Positions 1 to 8,840 of a DNA stretch of 37,414 nucleotides are shown here, piece after piece (position 1 is the first letter of the stretch; each line of letters starts with the position of its first letter). The notes beneath the pieces were generated by a model. It did no database searches and had not been told where the DNA came from. It was given only the letters and a program-made list of their open reading frames with translations. The DNA is from Leisingera sp. JC1 (GTDB lineage Bacteria; Pseudomonadota; Alphaproteobacteria; Rhodobacterales; Rhodobacteraceae). The position numbers and the translations under genes were made by a program. The stretch is from assembly GCF_001679925.1 (NCBI RefSeq), contig NZ_LYUZ01000102.1, positions 1 to 37,414 on the forward strand, written 5' to 3'.

Positions 1-247
1 GGCGTTCTGGAAACGATGGACGGGATACCACACCCGCAGCCGCGCAGAAGCCAGGATGCGCTGCCTCAAGGCCTTCGGCGAGCGCATCGCCGCGAGAGAC
101 CCAGATAGCCAAACCGCTGAAATCCACATCCGCGTCGCACTCATCAACCGCTTCAATGCCCTCGGCACCGCCGAGATCGTCCGCGTGGCCTGAACCTGAA
201 GGGGAAAGGGGAAGTCACGCCTCAAGACGCCTTTCTGCAACAATGCC
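1..247 (+). mobile_element. IS5-family insertion sequence, right end only (partial)
   Basis: This is the 3' end of an IS5-type element. It holds the transposase C-terminus followed by about 54 bp of non-coding DNA that ends in TTCTGCAACAATGCC at 233-247. The reverse complement of that 15-mer is found exactly at 37168-37182, at the start of the second IS copy, which identifies both as terminal inverted repeats and fixes this boundary. The element is cut by the window edge, so its length and left end are unknown. Confidence 0.85.
2..193 (+). CDS. IS5-family transposase, C-terminal fragment
   Basis: The reading frame is open from the window edge and stops at the TGA at 191-193, giving 63 residues. 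It contains KRWTGYHTRSRAEARMRCLK, then FGERIAARDPD, and ends in NRFNALGTAEIVRVA. That tail is characteristic of IS5-family DDE transposases common in Rhodobacterales. The start and most of the catalytic domain lie outside the window, so integrity cannot be judged. The right-edge fragment is the N-terminus of a transposase of the same type, but nothing shows whether the two copies are identical. Confidence 0.85.
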   Translation, partial: AFWKRWTGYHTRSRAEARMRCLKAFGERIAARDPDSQTAEIHIRVALINRFNALGTAEIVRVA

Positions 248-257
248 GTCCAGGACC

Positions 258-383
258 ATGAGTTTCAGAAAAGTGTTTTTGTTTGTCGTTCTCGCAGGCT
301 CCACCGCAATTGCGCTGGTGTCGCAAGTCCAGACCAGCGGCGCTGCCCGTGCAGTGCCTCTTCAGCAGGAACATTCGCAATGA
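258..383 (+). CDS. possible small secreted protein, 41 residues
   Basis: A short frame begins 10 bp after the IS end with ATG at 258. It encodes a basic start (MSFRKV), a hydrophobic stretch typical of a Sec signal peptide (FLFVVLAGSTAIALV) and a short polar tail ending in QQEHSQ. An AGGA lies only 2 nt from the ATG, so the ribosome binding site is poor. The frame is also open upstream into the IS. It could be a genuine small exported peptide, a remnant of a gene damaged by the IS, or chance. I do not recognise a family. Confidence 0.3.
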   Translation: MSFRKVFLFVVLAGSTAIALVSQVQTSGAARAVPLQQEHSQ

Positions 384-404
384 GCGGTTGCCGTCAAGCG
401 GTCT

Positions 405-2180
405 TTACAAGGGCCAGAACACCAGAATGGCCGGAATTGACACCGCGATGACCAGCGCCTCCAGCGGCAGTCCCATCCGCCAGTAATCCCCGAAATGGTA
501 GCCGCCAGGCCCCAGAACCAGCGTGTTGTTCTTGTGCCCGATCGGCGTCAGGAATGCGGCTGAGGCAGCAACCGCCACTGCCATCAGGAAGGGGTCGGGC
601 GAGACCCCCAGCGTCTCCGCCATCTGGATGCCGACAGGGGCCGCAACAATTGCCGTGGCGGTGTTGTTCAGCACATCCGACAGCGTCATGGTGACCACCA
701 TCAGAACCGTCAGCACTGCCCAGGCGGGCAATCCTGCGGTCAGGCCTGTCAGCGCGTTGGCGATCAGGGCTGTACCGCCGGATGTGTCCAGCGCCGCCCC
801 CAGCGGGATCATGGAGCCCAGCAGCACCACCACCGGCCATTCAACGTGGTCATAGATTTCCGCCACCGGCAGGATCTTCAGCAGCACATAGCCGATGGCC
901 ACCAGCCCCAGCGCCACCGGCAGGTACAACAGCCCGACGGAGGCCGCCAGCACCGCGGCGGCAAACAGGCCGATGGCGGCCCAGGTCTTGTCGTTGGCCG
1001 TGACTGCCAAACCACGCTCCGCCAGCGGCAGGCAGCCCAGCCAGTCCGCCACATCGGCGCTGCGCCCGCGCGGCGACAGCAGCAGCAGGATGTCGCCGGC
1101 CTGAACCTCTGTCTGGCGGATGTGGCGGGTGATCCGCGTGCCTTGGCGGGAAATCCCCAGCAGCACCGCGCTCTGGCGCCAGGCGAGGCCAATGGACTGC
1201 GCCGTCCTGCCGCGGATACGGGCGGACTCAGGCACCACCAGCTCCACCAGTTCCAGCCCTTCGCCCGCTGCCGTCAGCTTCTCCTGACGTGCCGCATCGG
1301 CAAACTCCAGCTTCAGCGCGCTGCGGAACTCGTCCAGCGCTTCCGGCTCGGCCTCGATCACCAGCGTGTCGCCTTCGCGCAGCAGCGCGGCCACAGCCCT
1401 CCCGTAGCGCCGCTTACCGTCGCGGATCAGGCCCAGGATGGCCACATCAGCTTTCTCCGCCTCTTCATCAAGGGTGCCTAGCCGTTTGCCGATCAGTTCG
1501 GAGCCTTCGCCCACTGTCAGTTCGGCAATATAGGGGGCCAGCTGTGCCTCGGACGCGCCAGCCGCATTGTCCCGTGCCGGGATCAGCCGCCAGCCGATCA
1601 GTGCCACAAAGGCAAGCCCCGCCAGTGCGGCAACCCCGCCCACCGGGGCGAAATCGAACATCTTGAACGGCTCGCCCAGCGTCTCGCCGCGGATGGCGGC
1701 GATGATGATGTTGGGCGGGGTGCCGATCAGCGTGACCATGCCGCCAAGAATGGTGGCAAAGGACAGCGGCATCAGGCTGAGCCCCGGCGCCCGGCCTGCC
1801 TTGCGCGCGGTCTGGATATCCACCGGCATCAGCAGCGCCAGCGCCGCCACATTGTTCATGAAGGCCGACAGCACGGCGCCAACCCCGCCCATCAGCGCGA
1901 TGTGGCCGCCCAGGCCCCGCGCACTGTCCACCAGCGTTCGGGTGATCAGGAAAACTGCGCCGGACCGCACGAGCCCGGCAGAGACGATCAGCACCAGCGC
2001 CACCACCAGTGTTGCCGGGTGCCCGAAGCCGGCAAAGGCGTCGTTTGCGGGTACCACTCCCAGCACCACGCCTGCCATCAGCGCGGCAAAGGCCACCAGA
2101 TCGTACCGGAAACGCCCCCACAGCAGCAGGGCAAAGACGGCAGCAAATAGCGCAAACAAAACGGCTTGATCATATGTCAT
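405..2180 (-). CDS. SLC13-type permease with two TrkA-C domains
   Basis: This 591-residue inner-membrane protein has the architecture of the divalent anion/sodium symporter (SLC13/ArsB-like) proteins that carry a cytoplasmic insert. The N-terminal half has hydrophobic helices with the paired-asparagine motif at about N109-N110 ([11 protein letters not shown]) and IGTPPN at 152-157. Residues about 210-385 form two soluble RCK/TrkA-C-like domains. The C-terminal half repeats the motifs as [11 protein letters not shown] and TPIGHKNN. Homologues are annotated as sulfate, citrate or unspecified anion permeases, and the substrate cannot be read from the sequence. It is transcribed towards the IS and appears monocistronic. 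ATG at 2180 is the natural start, with hydrophobic helix 1 beginning directly after it. Confidence 0.88.
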   Translation of the reverse strand: MTYDQAVLFALFAAVFALLLWGRFRYDLVAFAALMAGVVLGVVPANDAFAGFGHPATLVVALVLIVSAGLVRSGAVFLITRTLVDSARGLGGHIALMGGVGAVLSAFMNNVAALALLMPVDIQTARKAGRAPGLSLMPLSFATILGGMVTLIGTPPNIIIAAIRGETLGEPFKMFDFAPVGGVAALAGLAFVALIGWRLIPARDNAAGASEAQLAPYIAELTVGEGSELIGKRLGTLDEEAEKADVAILGLIRDGKRRYGRAVAALLREGDTLVIEAEPEALDEFRSALKLEFADAARQEKLTAAGEGLELVELVVPESARIRGRTAQSIGLAWRQSAVLLGISRQGTRITRHIRQTEVQAGDILLLLSPRGRSADVADWLGCLPLAERGLAVTANDKTWAAIGLFAAAVLAASVGLLYLPVALGLVAIGYVLLKILPVAEIYDHVEWPVVVLLGSMIPLGAALDTSGGTALIANALTGLTAGLPAWAVLTVLMVVTMTLSDVLNNTATAIVAAPVGIQMAETLGVSPDPFLMAVAVAASAAFLTPIGHKNNTLVLGPGGYHFGDYWRMGLPLEALVIAVSIPAILVFWPL

Positions 2181-2302
2181 GGCGCCAGCTTATCCCCGAA
2201 ACCCCGCGGAACAAGGGCAAAGCGGGACAGGGGCGCTTGAAAGCCCCCGCCTTGCAGGGCTATATGGGCGCCAATTCAGATATACAGCAGCAAGGATGCA
2301 CC

Positions 2303-3043
2303 ATGGCAGGCCATTCAAAATGGGCTAACATTCAGCACCGCAAGGGCCGTCAGGACGCGGCGCGGTCGAAACTGTTTTCCAAGCTGGCCAAGGAGATCAC
2401 CGTGGCCGCCAAGATGGGCGACCCCGATCCCGACAAGAACCCGCGCCTGCGCCTGGCCGTCAAGGAAGCCAAGTCGCAATCGGTCCCCAAGGACGTGATC
2501 GAACGCGCGATCAAGAAGGCCACCGGCGGCGACGCCGAGAACTATGACGAAATCCGTTATGAGGGCTATGGCCCCAACGGCGTCGCGGTGATCGTCGAGG
2601 CAATGACCGATAACAAGAACCGCACCGCCTCCAACGTGCGCTCCACCTTCTCCAAGAACGGCGGCAACCTGGGTGAAACCGGCTCGGTCGGCTTCATGTT
2701 CGACCGCAAGGGCGAAGTGACATACCCGGCCTCCGTGGGCGACGCCGACACCGTGATGATGGCCGCGATCGAAGCTGGCGCCGAGGATGTCGAAAGCTCC
2801 GAGGACGGCCACATCATCTATTGCGCCGATACTGACCTCAATGACGTTTCCAACGCGCTGGAGGCCGAGCTGGGCGAATCCGAGTCGACCAAGCTGGTCT
2901 GGAAACCCAGCACCACCACCGAACTGGATCTGGAAGGCATGCAGAAGCTGATGAAGCTGGTCGATGCGCTGGAAGATGACGACGACGTTCAGCGCGTCAC
3001 CACCAATTTCGAAGCCACCGACGAGGTCATGGCGCAGCTCTGA
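2303..3043 (+). CDS. yebC: YebC/PmpR family regulatory protein
   Basis: This 246-residue protein starts with the family signature [18 protein letters not shown] and keeps the typical length and blocks, such as [20 protein letters not shown] and a [12 protein letters not shown] motif. YebC proteins have been described as DNA-binding transcriptional regulators and, more recently, as factors that help ribosomes pass proline stretches; both roles are family knowledge. The chosen ATG follows AAGGA at about 2292-2296 by a normal spacing. The frame is open further upstream, but the signature fixes this start. In many proteobacteria yebC sits beside ruvC, which is not the case here. A strong terminator follows the gene. 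Confidence 0.96.
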   Translation: MAGHSKWANIQHRKGRQDAARSKLFSKLAKEITVAAKMGDPDPDKNPRLRLAVKEAKSQSVPKDVIERAIKKATGGDAENYDEIRYEGYGPNGVAVIVEAMTDNKNRTASNVRSTFSKNGGNLGETGSVGFMFDRKGEVTYPASVGDADTVMMAAIEAGAEDVESSEDGHIIYCADTDLNDVSNALEAELGESESTKLVWKPSTTTELDLEGMQKLMKLVDALEDDDDVQRVTTNFEATDEVMAQL

Positions 3044-3065
3044 GCAGGCGCCTGATGCGATTTCC

Positions 3066-3092
3066 AAGGCCCGCCAGCCCGGCGGGCCTTTT
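3066..3092 (+). terminator. Rho-independent terminator after yebC
   Basis: A perfect 10-bp stem, AAGGCCCGCC (3066-3075) with GGCGGGCCTT (3081-3090), has a 5-nt loop and runs into TTTT. It starts 22 bp after the yebC stop. Confidence 0.9.
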
Positions 3093-3128
3093 GCTTTCAA
3101 GCGCACAGAGAAGATCAAGGGCCGCCCA

Positions 3129-3602
3129 ATGCAGATCAGAGAGTTCCGTCCCGAAGACGCCGCAGCGCTTGCGCAAATCTTCCATGACGCTGTTCATGGA
3201 ATCGGTGCCCGTGACTACAGCCTCGAACAGCTGAGCGCCTGGAGCCCGGAGCCTGCCCCGGCAGATGTTTGGGCCAGCCGTGCCGCCGATGGCCGCCGGG
3301 TGTTTGTCGCCGCGGATGGGCAGGACCAGCCCCAGGCCTTCATCGAACTGGAAACGGACGGCCACATTGACTGCTTCTACTGCCGCCCGCAAGCGGCAGG
3401 CAACGGTACCGGCGCCGCGCTGTACCAGCGGCTGGAAACAGAAGCCCGCAGCCTCGGCCTCAAGTCTTTGTATGTGGAAGCCAGCGAGGCCGCCTGCCGG
3501 TTCTTTCTGCGCCAGGGCTTCACCGTTGAGGTCCGGCGCGAAATCGAACGCCGCGGTGTAACCTTGCATAACTACCGGATGACCAAGCCGCTCAGCGGTT
3601 GA
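3129..3602 (+). CDS. GNAT family N-acetyltransferase
   Basis: This 157-residue protein has the GNAT fold. It opens with MQIREFRPEDAAALAQIF, the usual first strand and helix. The acetyl-CoA loop region is CRPQAAGNGTGAALY (the Q/RxxGxG/A motif), followed by a C-terminal EASEAACRFFLRQGF block typical of the YafP/ElaA-like subgroup. It transfers an acetyl group from acetyl-CoA to an amine of unknown identity in the cytoplasm. The ATG at 3129 is only about 37 bp after the yebC terminator, and no strong Shine-Dalgarno is seen. It converges on the gene at 3627-4496 with a 24-bp gap. Confidence 0.85.
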   Translation: MQIREFRPEDAAALAQIFHDAVHGIGARDYSLEQLSAWSPEPAPADVWASRAADGRRVFVAADGQDQPQAFIELETDGHIDCFYCRPQAAGNGTGAALYQRLETEARSLGLKSLYVEASEAACRFFLRQGFTVEVRREIERRGVTLHNYRMTKPLSG

Positions 3603-3626
3603 CTTGCTGGGTCGCAGCGCCGGTAA

Positions 3627-4496
3627 TCAGCGCGTGCCCGGCCGGATGAGACCGCCGCGGTGCAACTCATCTCTGCCCGGCAGCCACAGCTCCGCGCTGG
3701 GCACGGCAAAAATCTGTTCTGTGAATTCGGCGCTGACCCCTTGCTGCAGCAGGAAGGCCCGGTCTTTCTCCTGTTCCCTCTGCAAATCAATCTGCGGCAG
3801 GCCGCTTTCGAACTGCAGCGCGTAGCTGTGAAAGCCGAGCTGCCCGTCCGGCCCCAGGCTGCGTTCGGTGCCGGCTGCAAACATCAGCGTGCAGGCTGAG
3901 GCGCACACACCGGCGGCGCGGGTGTCCCAGCCTTTTTGCCGGATCAGCCGTGCGGCACCGCGCGCCTCGGCGATCAGCCCGCCGGGTCCGGCCAGCGCAA
4001 CCTGATCCAAGCCGGGGTTCTCCTCCGCCAGCTGCCGCATCCGTTTTGTCAGGCCAAAGGTGACCTCGCCGTCAAAGATCAGCGTACGGCCATCTGCGGA
4101 AACCGTGAGCCGGTAAAGCGCCTCACGCTCCAGCCGCCGCTGCTCGGCATAGGCAGGCTCCTCCACCGCCCGGGCAATCAGCAGCGCGTCCCACCACTGG
4201 GTCAGCGCCGCAAACCCCGCAAACAGCAGCAGCAGGTAGCCGCCCCAGACCGGCGCCATCGCTCCGGTGCTCTGCACATGGGCATCGGCGCTGCGCAGAA
4301 AGGCCCGAGCCTGTGACAGAAGAAACAGCCCGTCCGCTGCCATCAGCACAAAGGCCAACGGCACCGGCAGCCGGATCCAATGATTGAGTGCCAGCCACAC
4401 CAGCAGCACTGCTCCTCGCGGCAGCACCACCTGCAGCATCAGGCTGCGGGGCAGGGAGGCCGGGCTTCCCGTCATCCCACGGGCGGTTTCATTCAA
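3627..4496 (-). CDS. membrane-anchored ClpP/SppA-like protein (COG3904-like)
   Basis: The protein is up to 289 residues. Three hydrophobic segments fill about residues 18-120, and a soluble domain follows. The soluble part reads like the crotonase/ClpP superfamily of predicted periplasmic proteases: GPGGLIAEARGAARLIRQKG, then GVCASACTLMFAAG at 196-209 with S200 in the nucleophile position, then LGFHSY. The role is unknown; related proteins resemble SppA or membrane ClpP-class proteases. The longest frame uses TTG at 4496, overlapping the nitroreductase stop by 8 nt. An ATG at 4475 is an alternative start. The overlap points to co-translation with the upstream nitroreductase gene. Whether it is an active protease is inference. 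Confidence 0.7.
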   Translation of the reverse strand: MNETARGMTGSPASLPRSLMLQVVLPRGAVLLVWLALNHWIRLPVPLAFVLMAADGLFLLSQARAFLRSADAHVQSTGAMAPVWGGYLLLLFAGFAALTQWWDALLIARAVEEPAYAEQRRLEREALYRLTVSADGRTLIFDGEVTFGLTKRMRQLAEENPGLDQVALAGPGGLIAEARGAARLIRQKGWDTRAAGVCASACTLMFAAGTERSLGPDGQLGFHSYALQFESGLPQIDLQREQEKDRAFLLQQGVSAEFTEQIFAVPSAELWLPGRDELHRGGLIRPGTR

Positions 4497-5181
4497 ACAC
4501 CTGGCAGATCTGCTCCAGCGGCTTCTTCATCTTGGCAACGGCAGGCACCTTGGCATCTGCCGCCGGATGACCAACCGCGATGATCGTCGTCGGCTTTTCC
4601 GACGCCGGGCGGCCTAGGGCGCCGTTCAGGAACTTCATCGGGTTCGGTGTGTGGGTCAGTGTGCACAGCCCCGCCGTATGCAGCGCCGTCAGCAGCACGC
4701 CGGTGGCGATGTTCACGCTTTCCGGCACGTAGTAGTTCTTGTACCGGGTGCCGTCCGCGAACTCGCCCCAGCGCTGGGCAAAGACGACGATCAGCCAGGG
4801 CGCGGTGGTCAAATGCGGCTTGTCTGCATTGGTGCCGATCGGCTCCAGCGCCTTGATCCACTCATCGCCTGCGCCGCCTGCATAGAACCGGCGCTCTTCC
4901 TCCTCCGCCTCCGCACGGATCTGCGCTTTCAGTGCGGGGTTGGAGATTGCGGCAAAGAACCAGGGCTGGTGATTGGCGCCCGAGGGCGCGGTGCCTGCGG
5001 CGCGAACGCAATCCTCGATCACGGCCCGCGGCACCACCTGATCCGTAAAGTCCCGCACCGTGTGCCGCCGCTGCATATGCGCCAGGAAGGCACCTGCCTT
5101 TTCCTGCATCTCCGCGTCGGAATACTCCGCCCGGTCGGGCAGGGGCAGCGGTTCATAGCTGAGCGCGTCTTTGGCAAACAT
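4489..5181 (-). CDS. nitroreductase family flavoprotein, iodotyrosine deiodinase-like
   Basis: This 230-residue FMN-dependent nitroreductase-fold protein carries RRHTVRDF near residue 40 (FMN phosphate binding) and APSGANHQPW near residue 65. The C-terminal block GLCTLTHTPNPMKFLNGALG is followed by RPASEKP. The SGANHQPW and TLTHTP...LGRP..EKP pattern is that of iodotyrosine deiodinase homologues, which reductively dehalogenate halotyrosines in animals and some bacteria. Substrate assignment is inference; it could be a general nitro- or quinone reductase. It overlaps the downstream ClpP-like membrane gene and begins 16 bp after the ArgP-type regulator stop on the same strand. Confidence 0.85.
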   Translation of the reverse strand: MFAKDALSYEPLPLPDRAEYSDAEMQEKAGAFLAHMQRRHTVRDFTDQVVPRAVIEDCVRAAGTAPSGANHQPWFFAAISNPALKAQIRAEAEEEERRFYAGGAGDEWIKALEPIGTNADKPHLTTAPWLIVVFAQRWGEFADGTRYKNYYVPESVNIATGVLLTALHTAGLCTLTHTPNPMKFLNGALGRPASEKPTTIIAVGHPAADAKVPAVAKMKKPLEQICQVFE

Positions 5182-5197
5182 GAGCGGTCTTTCCGGA

Positions 5198-6082
5198 TTA
5201 GCTTTGCGTCAAATACTGTTTTGCCGATTTCTGCACGGCGCGGGTCACCTCGGCAAGGGCCGGGGCCATCACCCGCGCCACCTGCCACGTGAGCGGCACA
5301 GGCAGCGTTGTGTCCGGGATCAGCGGCACCAGGCGTCCGGACCGGATGTCTTGCTCAACCATTGCCAACGGGTTCATGCCCCAGCCCAGACCCGCAGCAG
5401 CCGCATCAATAAACGCCTGTGTCGACGGCAGGAAGTGCGCAGGCGGTGCCAGGCTGGGGGCGACATTGCGCTCCAGCCACAGCCGCTGCAGGTTGTCCTT
5501 GGCGTTGAAGATCAGGCAGGGCGCGCGGGCGGCGGCCTCCGGCGTCACCCCGTCGGGAAACCATCGCTCCATAAAGGCCGGGCTGGTGGTTGCCACATAG
5601 CGCAGCGTTCCCAGCGGGTGAACGTCAAACCCGGTAACCGGCTTGGAACTGGCGGTGACGGCTGCCGAGACCTCACCGCGTTTCAGCCATTCGGCACTGT
5701 GGTCCTGGTCATCGACCAGCAGGTCGAACAGCACGCCCTCCACAGCCGCCATGGCGTCAATGAACCAGCTTGCCAAGCTGTCGGCGTTGACCGCAATCCG
5801 CAGCCGCACCGGGCCGTGATCCGCCTCGAGCGCAAGCTCCCGCGCCAGTTGCGCCTCCAGCAGGCCGATGTCCTCGGCGTGTTTGGCAATCCTGAGGCCC
5901 GCCGCGGTGCCGGTGCAGGGCGCGCCGCGCAGCACCAAAGCCGCGCCAATGCGGTCCTCCAGCGCTTTGATCCGCTGTGAAACGGCTGAGGGCGTCACGT
6001 TCAACGCATGTGCCGCCGCCTCGAATGTGCCGAGACGCAGCACAGCGCTCAGTGCTGCCAGCTGGCTGGGGTCCATCTGCAT
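5198..6082 (-). CDS. argP: LysR family regulator, ArgP/LysG type
   Basis: This regulator is about 294 residues. The N-terminal winged helix-turn-helix has LGTFEAAAHALNVTPSAVSQ followed by RIKALEDRIG, and a C-terminal effector domain follows (MQMDPSQLAALSAVL to the end at KQYLTQS). The match to ArgP/IciA/LysG and the divergent LysE-type exporter gene 89 bp away suggest that it senses lysine or arginine and activates that exporter, as in E. coli ArgP-ArgO and Corynebacterium LysG-LysE. Start: GGAG at about 6089-6092 precedes ATG at 6082 by 6 nt; a second ATG is at 6076. The frame can be extended to a TTG at 6094. Confidence 0.88.
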   Translation of the reverse strand: MQMDPSQLAALSAVLRLGTFEAAAHALNVTPSAVSQRIKALEDRIGAALVLRGAPCTGTAAGLRIAKHAEDIGLLEAQLARELALEADHGPVRLRIAVNADSLASWFIDAMAAVEGVLFDLLVDDQDHSAEWLKRGEVSAAVTASSKPVTGFDVHPLGTLRYVATTSPAFMERWFPDGVTPEAAARAPCLIFNAKDNLQRLWLERNVAPSLAPPAHFLPSTQAFIDAAAAGLGWGMNPLAMVEQDIRSGRLVPLIPDTTLPVPLTWQVARVMAPALAEVTRAVQKSAKQYLTQS

Positions 6083-6100
6083 TAACAACTCCAATCTGAC

Positions 6101-6114
6101 TTAAATCTCTTTAA
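6101..6114. promoter_or_regulatory. candidate ArgP/LysR operator
   Basis: TTAAA-TCTC-TTTAA (6101-6114) is a perfect dyad in the AT-rich 89-bp gap between the divergent LysR gene and the exporter gene. It lies 19 bp from the regulator start. LysR proteins typically bind such interrupted dyads between divergent genes. Assignment to this protein is inference. Confidence 0.45.
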
Positions 6115-6171
6115 CTGGATTAATGTTCGCACGGGCGGTAGTCAAACCCCAGCACAACGATGGAGACTGCT

Positions 6172-6774
6172 ATGCCCCCCAGCCTGATTGCCGGATTTGC
6201 CCTGGGCCTCAGCCTGATCATGGCGATCGGCGCCCAGAACGCCTTTGTCCTGCGCCAGGGGCTGCGGCGCCAGCATGTGTTCTGGATCTGCCTTACCTGC
6301 GCGGGTTCCGACGCGGTGCTGATCACTGCAGGCGTCCTCGGTTTTGGCTCTTTGGCTCTGGCGCTTCCCTGGTTCGAACAGGCGATGCGCTGGGGCGGGG
6401 CGGCGTTTCTGATCTGGTACGGCGCCCGCGCCCTGCGCGCCGCCTGGCAGGGCGGGGAGGCGCTGGAGGCGGCGCAGGAGGGGGCAGGCGCAGCCTTGCT
6501 GCCGGTGCTGGCCACCGTTCTGGCGCTCACCTGGCTGAACCCGCATGTCTATCTGGACACGGTGGTGCTTTTGGGCTCGATCTCCTCCCAGTACCCCGAC
6601 CCGCTGGTCTTTGCCGCCGGGGCAGCCATCGCCAGCTTCACTTTCTTTTTCTCGCTGGGCTATGGCGCCAGCCTGCTGGCCCCGGTCTTTGCCCGCCCGC
6701 GCGCCTGGCAGGTGCTGGATGCGCTGGTTGGCCTGACCATGTGGGCAATTGCCGCCAAGCTCCTCCTGATGTGA
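6172..6774 (+). CDS. LysE/ArgO family amino acid exporter
   Basis: This is a 200-residue inner-membrane protein with about six hydrophobic helices. It begins MPPSLIAGFALGLSLIMAIG followed by AQNAFVLRQGL, the hallmark of LysE/ArgO basic-amino-acid exporters, and contains LTWLNPHVYLDTVVLLG in the middle. Its length is close to that of E. coli ArgO. The gene is divergent from an ArgP-type regulator, which supports lysine or arginine export. Start: GGAG at 6162-6165 lies 6 nt before ATG 6172. The earlier in-frame ATG at 6160 has no proper ribosome binding site. Confidence 0.93.
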   Translation: MPPSLIAGFALGLSLIMAIGAQNAFVLRQGLRRQHVFWICLTCAGSDAVLITAGVLGFGSLALALPWFEQAMRWGGAAFLIWYGARALRAAWQGGEALEAAQEGAGAALLPVLATVLALTWLNPHVYLDTVVLLGSISSQYPDPLVFAAGAAIASFTFFFSLGYGASLLAPVFARPRAWQVLDALVGLTMWAIAAKLLLM

Positions 6775-6858
6775 CGAACAGCGCCTGTGCGGGGGCGGCC
6801 CTAACGCCGGCGCAGAAATGCTCTACCTTTCCCCCATGACAGCAGACAGGAGGGAAGG

Positions 6859-7803
6859 ATGAGCTGGAATCCAGCACTGGAACCGCAATGCCCCGACGCG
6901 GGCAGCCTTGATGCCATCGAGACGGTGATCATTCCGCGCGCCCGCGACATCGGCGGATTTGAGGTCCGCCGCGCGCTGCCCGCACCGCGCCGCCAGATGG
7001 TCGGGCCGTTCATCTTCTTCGACCAGGCCGGGCCTGCCGAATTTCTGACCGGCCAGGGCATCGACGTGCGCCCGCATCCGCATATCGGCCTCGGCACCGT
7101 CACCTACCTCTATCAGGGGGAATTCGAGCATCGGGACTCCCTCGGCACTCACCAGATGATCTACCCGGGCGAGGTGAACTGGATGGTGGCCGGGCAGGGC
7201 GTTACCCACTCCGAGCGCACCTCTGCCGACACCCGCCAGAACCCAAGCAGCCTGTTCGGCATCCAGACCTGGATTGCGCTGCCCGAAAGCCACGAGGACG
7301 TGCCTGCCGCTTTCGAGCATCACGGCAAGGAGGCGCTGCCGGTGCTGGAGGGCGAGGGCAAGACCGTGCGCCTGATCCTCGGTTCGGCCTGGGGTGAGAA
7401 AGCCCCGGCAACCCTTTATTCTGAAACCTTTTATGCCGATATTGTCCTGCATCCTGGCGCCAAGCTGCCGCTGCCCTCCGATCACGAGGACCGGGGCCTG
7501 TATGTGACGCAAGGCTTGGTGGAAATTGCGGGCGAGACCTTTGAGGCCGGCCGCATGATGGTGTTCCGCCCCGGCGATGAGATCACCGTGACCGCCGGCG
7601 CTGAAGGCGCCCGGCTGATGGCGCTGGGCGGTGCGACGCTGAACGGTCCGCGCTACATCTGGTGGAACTTCGTCGCCTCCTCCCGCGACCGGATCGAAGC
7701 GGCCAAAGTGTCCTGGGCCGCTGGCGACTGGCAGCATGGCCGCTTTCAGCTGCCTCCCGGAGACGACGAAGAATTCATCCCGCTGCCCGAGGGCCGGAAA
7801 TAA
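6859..7803 (+). CDS. pirin family protein
   Basis: This 314-residue bicupin protein has the pirin metal site: RPHPHIGLGTVTYLYQGEFE gives H73 and H75, and GVTHSER gives H117 and E119, matching the four Fe ligands of human pirin. Some bacterial pirins act as quercetin 2,3-dioxygenases and others bind regulatory or metabolic proteins, so the substrate stays open. A strong GGAGGGAAGG lies directly before ATG 6859. The gene stands alone between the exporter gene and the EamA gene, all on the same strand. Confidence 0.93.
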   Translation: MSWNPALEPQCPDAGSLDAIETVIIPRARDIGGFEVRRALPAPRRQMVGPFIFFDQAGPAEFLTGQGIDVRPHPHIGLGTVTYLYQGEFEHRDSLGTHQMIYPGEVNWMVAGQGVTHSERTSADTRQNPSSLFGIQTWIALPESHEDVPAAFEHHGKEALPVLEGEGKTVRLILGSAWGEKAPATLYSETFYADIVLHPGAKLPLPSDHEDRGLYVTQGLVEIAGETFEAGRMMVFRPGDEITVTAGAEGARLMALGGATLNGPRYIWWNFVASSRDRIEAAKVSWAAGDWQHGRFQLPPGDDEEFIPLPEGRK

Positions 7804-7815
7804 TTCACATGTGAA
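7804..7815. promoter_or_regulatory. 12-bp palindrome upstream of the EamA gene
   Basis: TTCACATGTGAA is a perfect 6+6 palindrome. It starts at the pirin stop codon and lies 38 bp before the EamA start. It could be an operator for that gene; no regulator can be named. Confidence 0.3.
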
Positions 7816-7853
7816 GTCTTGCGCCGCCGCCCGAACGGGTGTTCTGTCACCCT

Positions 7854-8774
7854 ATGAGCCAATCCGCCGCCCCCGTCCAGCATGCCCAGAACCCCCTCAG
7901 GGGCGTGTTCTGGATGGTTGTGACCGGTCTTTGTTTTGTCGCGGTAACGGCGCTGGTCAAATCGCTTGGCACCCGCATCCCGCCCGCCGAGAGCGCCTTT
8001 CTGCGGTATCTTCTGGGGCTGGTGTTTCTGATACCGATGGCTGGCGCGCTGCGCAGGGCGCATCTCACGCCGCGGCTTTGGGCGTTGTTTGCCGGCCGCG
8101 GCGTGGTGCATACGGCGGGCGTGATCCTGTGGTTCTACGCCATGACCCAGATCCCGCTCGCGGAGGTCACGGCGATGAACTACCTGTCGCCGGTCTATGT
8201 CACCCTGGGCGCAGCGCTGTTCCTGGGCGAGAAGCTGGCCTTCCGCCGGATTACCGCCATCGCTGTCGCTTTGATCGGCGCGATGATCATCCTGCGCCCA
8301 GGCTTCCGCGAGGTCTCGCCCGGCCATATCGCCATGCTGTTCACCGCGGTGTCCTTTGGCGCCTCCTACCTGATTGCCAAATTCACCGTTGGCAGCAACA
8401 GCCCGGCGGTGGTGGTGGGGATGCTGTCGGTCTTTGTCACCATCGGGCTGGCGCCCTTTGCCCTTGCGGTCTGGGTCACGCCGACGCTGACAGAGGTTGC
8501 GATGCTGTTCGGGGTCGCCTGCTTTGCCACTGCGGGCCACTACACAATGACACTGGCCTTTGCTGCCGCACCTGTGGCGGTCACCCAGCCGGTCACCTTC
8601 CTGCAGCTGGTCTGGGCAACGCTGCTGGGCGCCTTGGCCTTTGGGGAGCCTGCTGACATCTGGGTCATATCCGGCGGCGGGCTGATCCTGGCGGCAGTCA
8701 GCTTCATTTCCTGGCGTGAAGCCATGATTAAAAAGCGGACTGCTTCATCTTCCGGTAACGTGGCGGGCGTTTGA
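7854..8774 (+). CDS. EamA/DMT family permease
   Basis: This 306-residue protein has about ten hydrophobic helices arranged as two EamA repeats. The first has the typical FLRYLLGLVFLIPM and AEVTAMNYLSPVYVTLGAAL blocks, ending in ALIGAMIILRPGF. The second repeats the pattern and ends in ISGGGLILAAVSF. DMT permeases of this type export or import small metabolites, and the substrate is not evident. ATG at 7854 (MSQSAAP) is preferred over a GTG at 7839. The C-terminus is a short basic cytoplasmic tail. Confidence 0.9.
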   Translation: MSQSAAPVQHAQNPLRGVFWMVVTGLCFVAVTALVKSLGTRIPPAESAFLRYLLGLVFLIPMAGALRRAHLTPRLWALFAGRGVVHTAGVILWFYAMTQIPLAEVTAMNYLSPVYVTLGAALFLGEKLAFRRITAIAVALIGAMIILRPGFREVSPGHIAMLFTAVSFGASYLIAKFTVGSNSPAVVVGMLSVFVTIGLAPFALAVWVTPTLTEVAMLFGVACFATAGHYTMTLAFAAAPVAVTQPVTFLQLVWATLLGALAFGEPADIWVISGGGLILAAVSFISWREAMIKKRTASSSGNVAGV

Positions 8775-8840
8775 TCGTCTCATGGATGTTACAAACCTTC
8801 GGTAGCCTCCTGCGCTTACGGATGATTGCAGGGACCGTGA

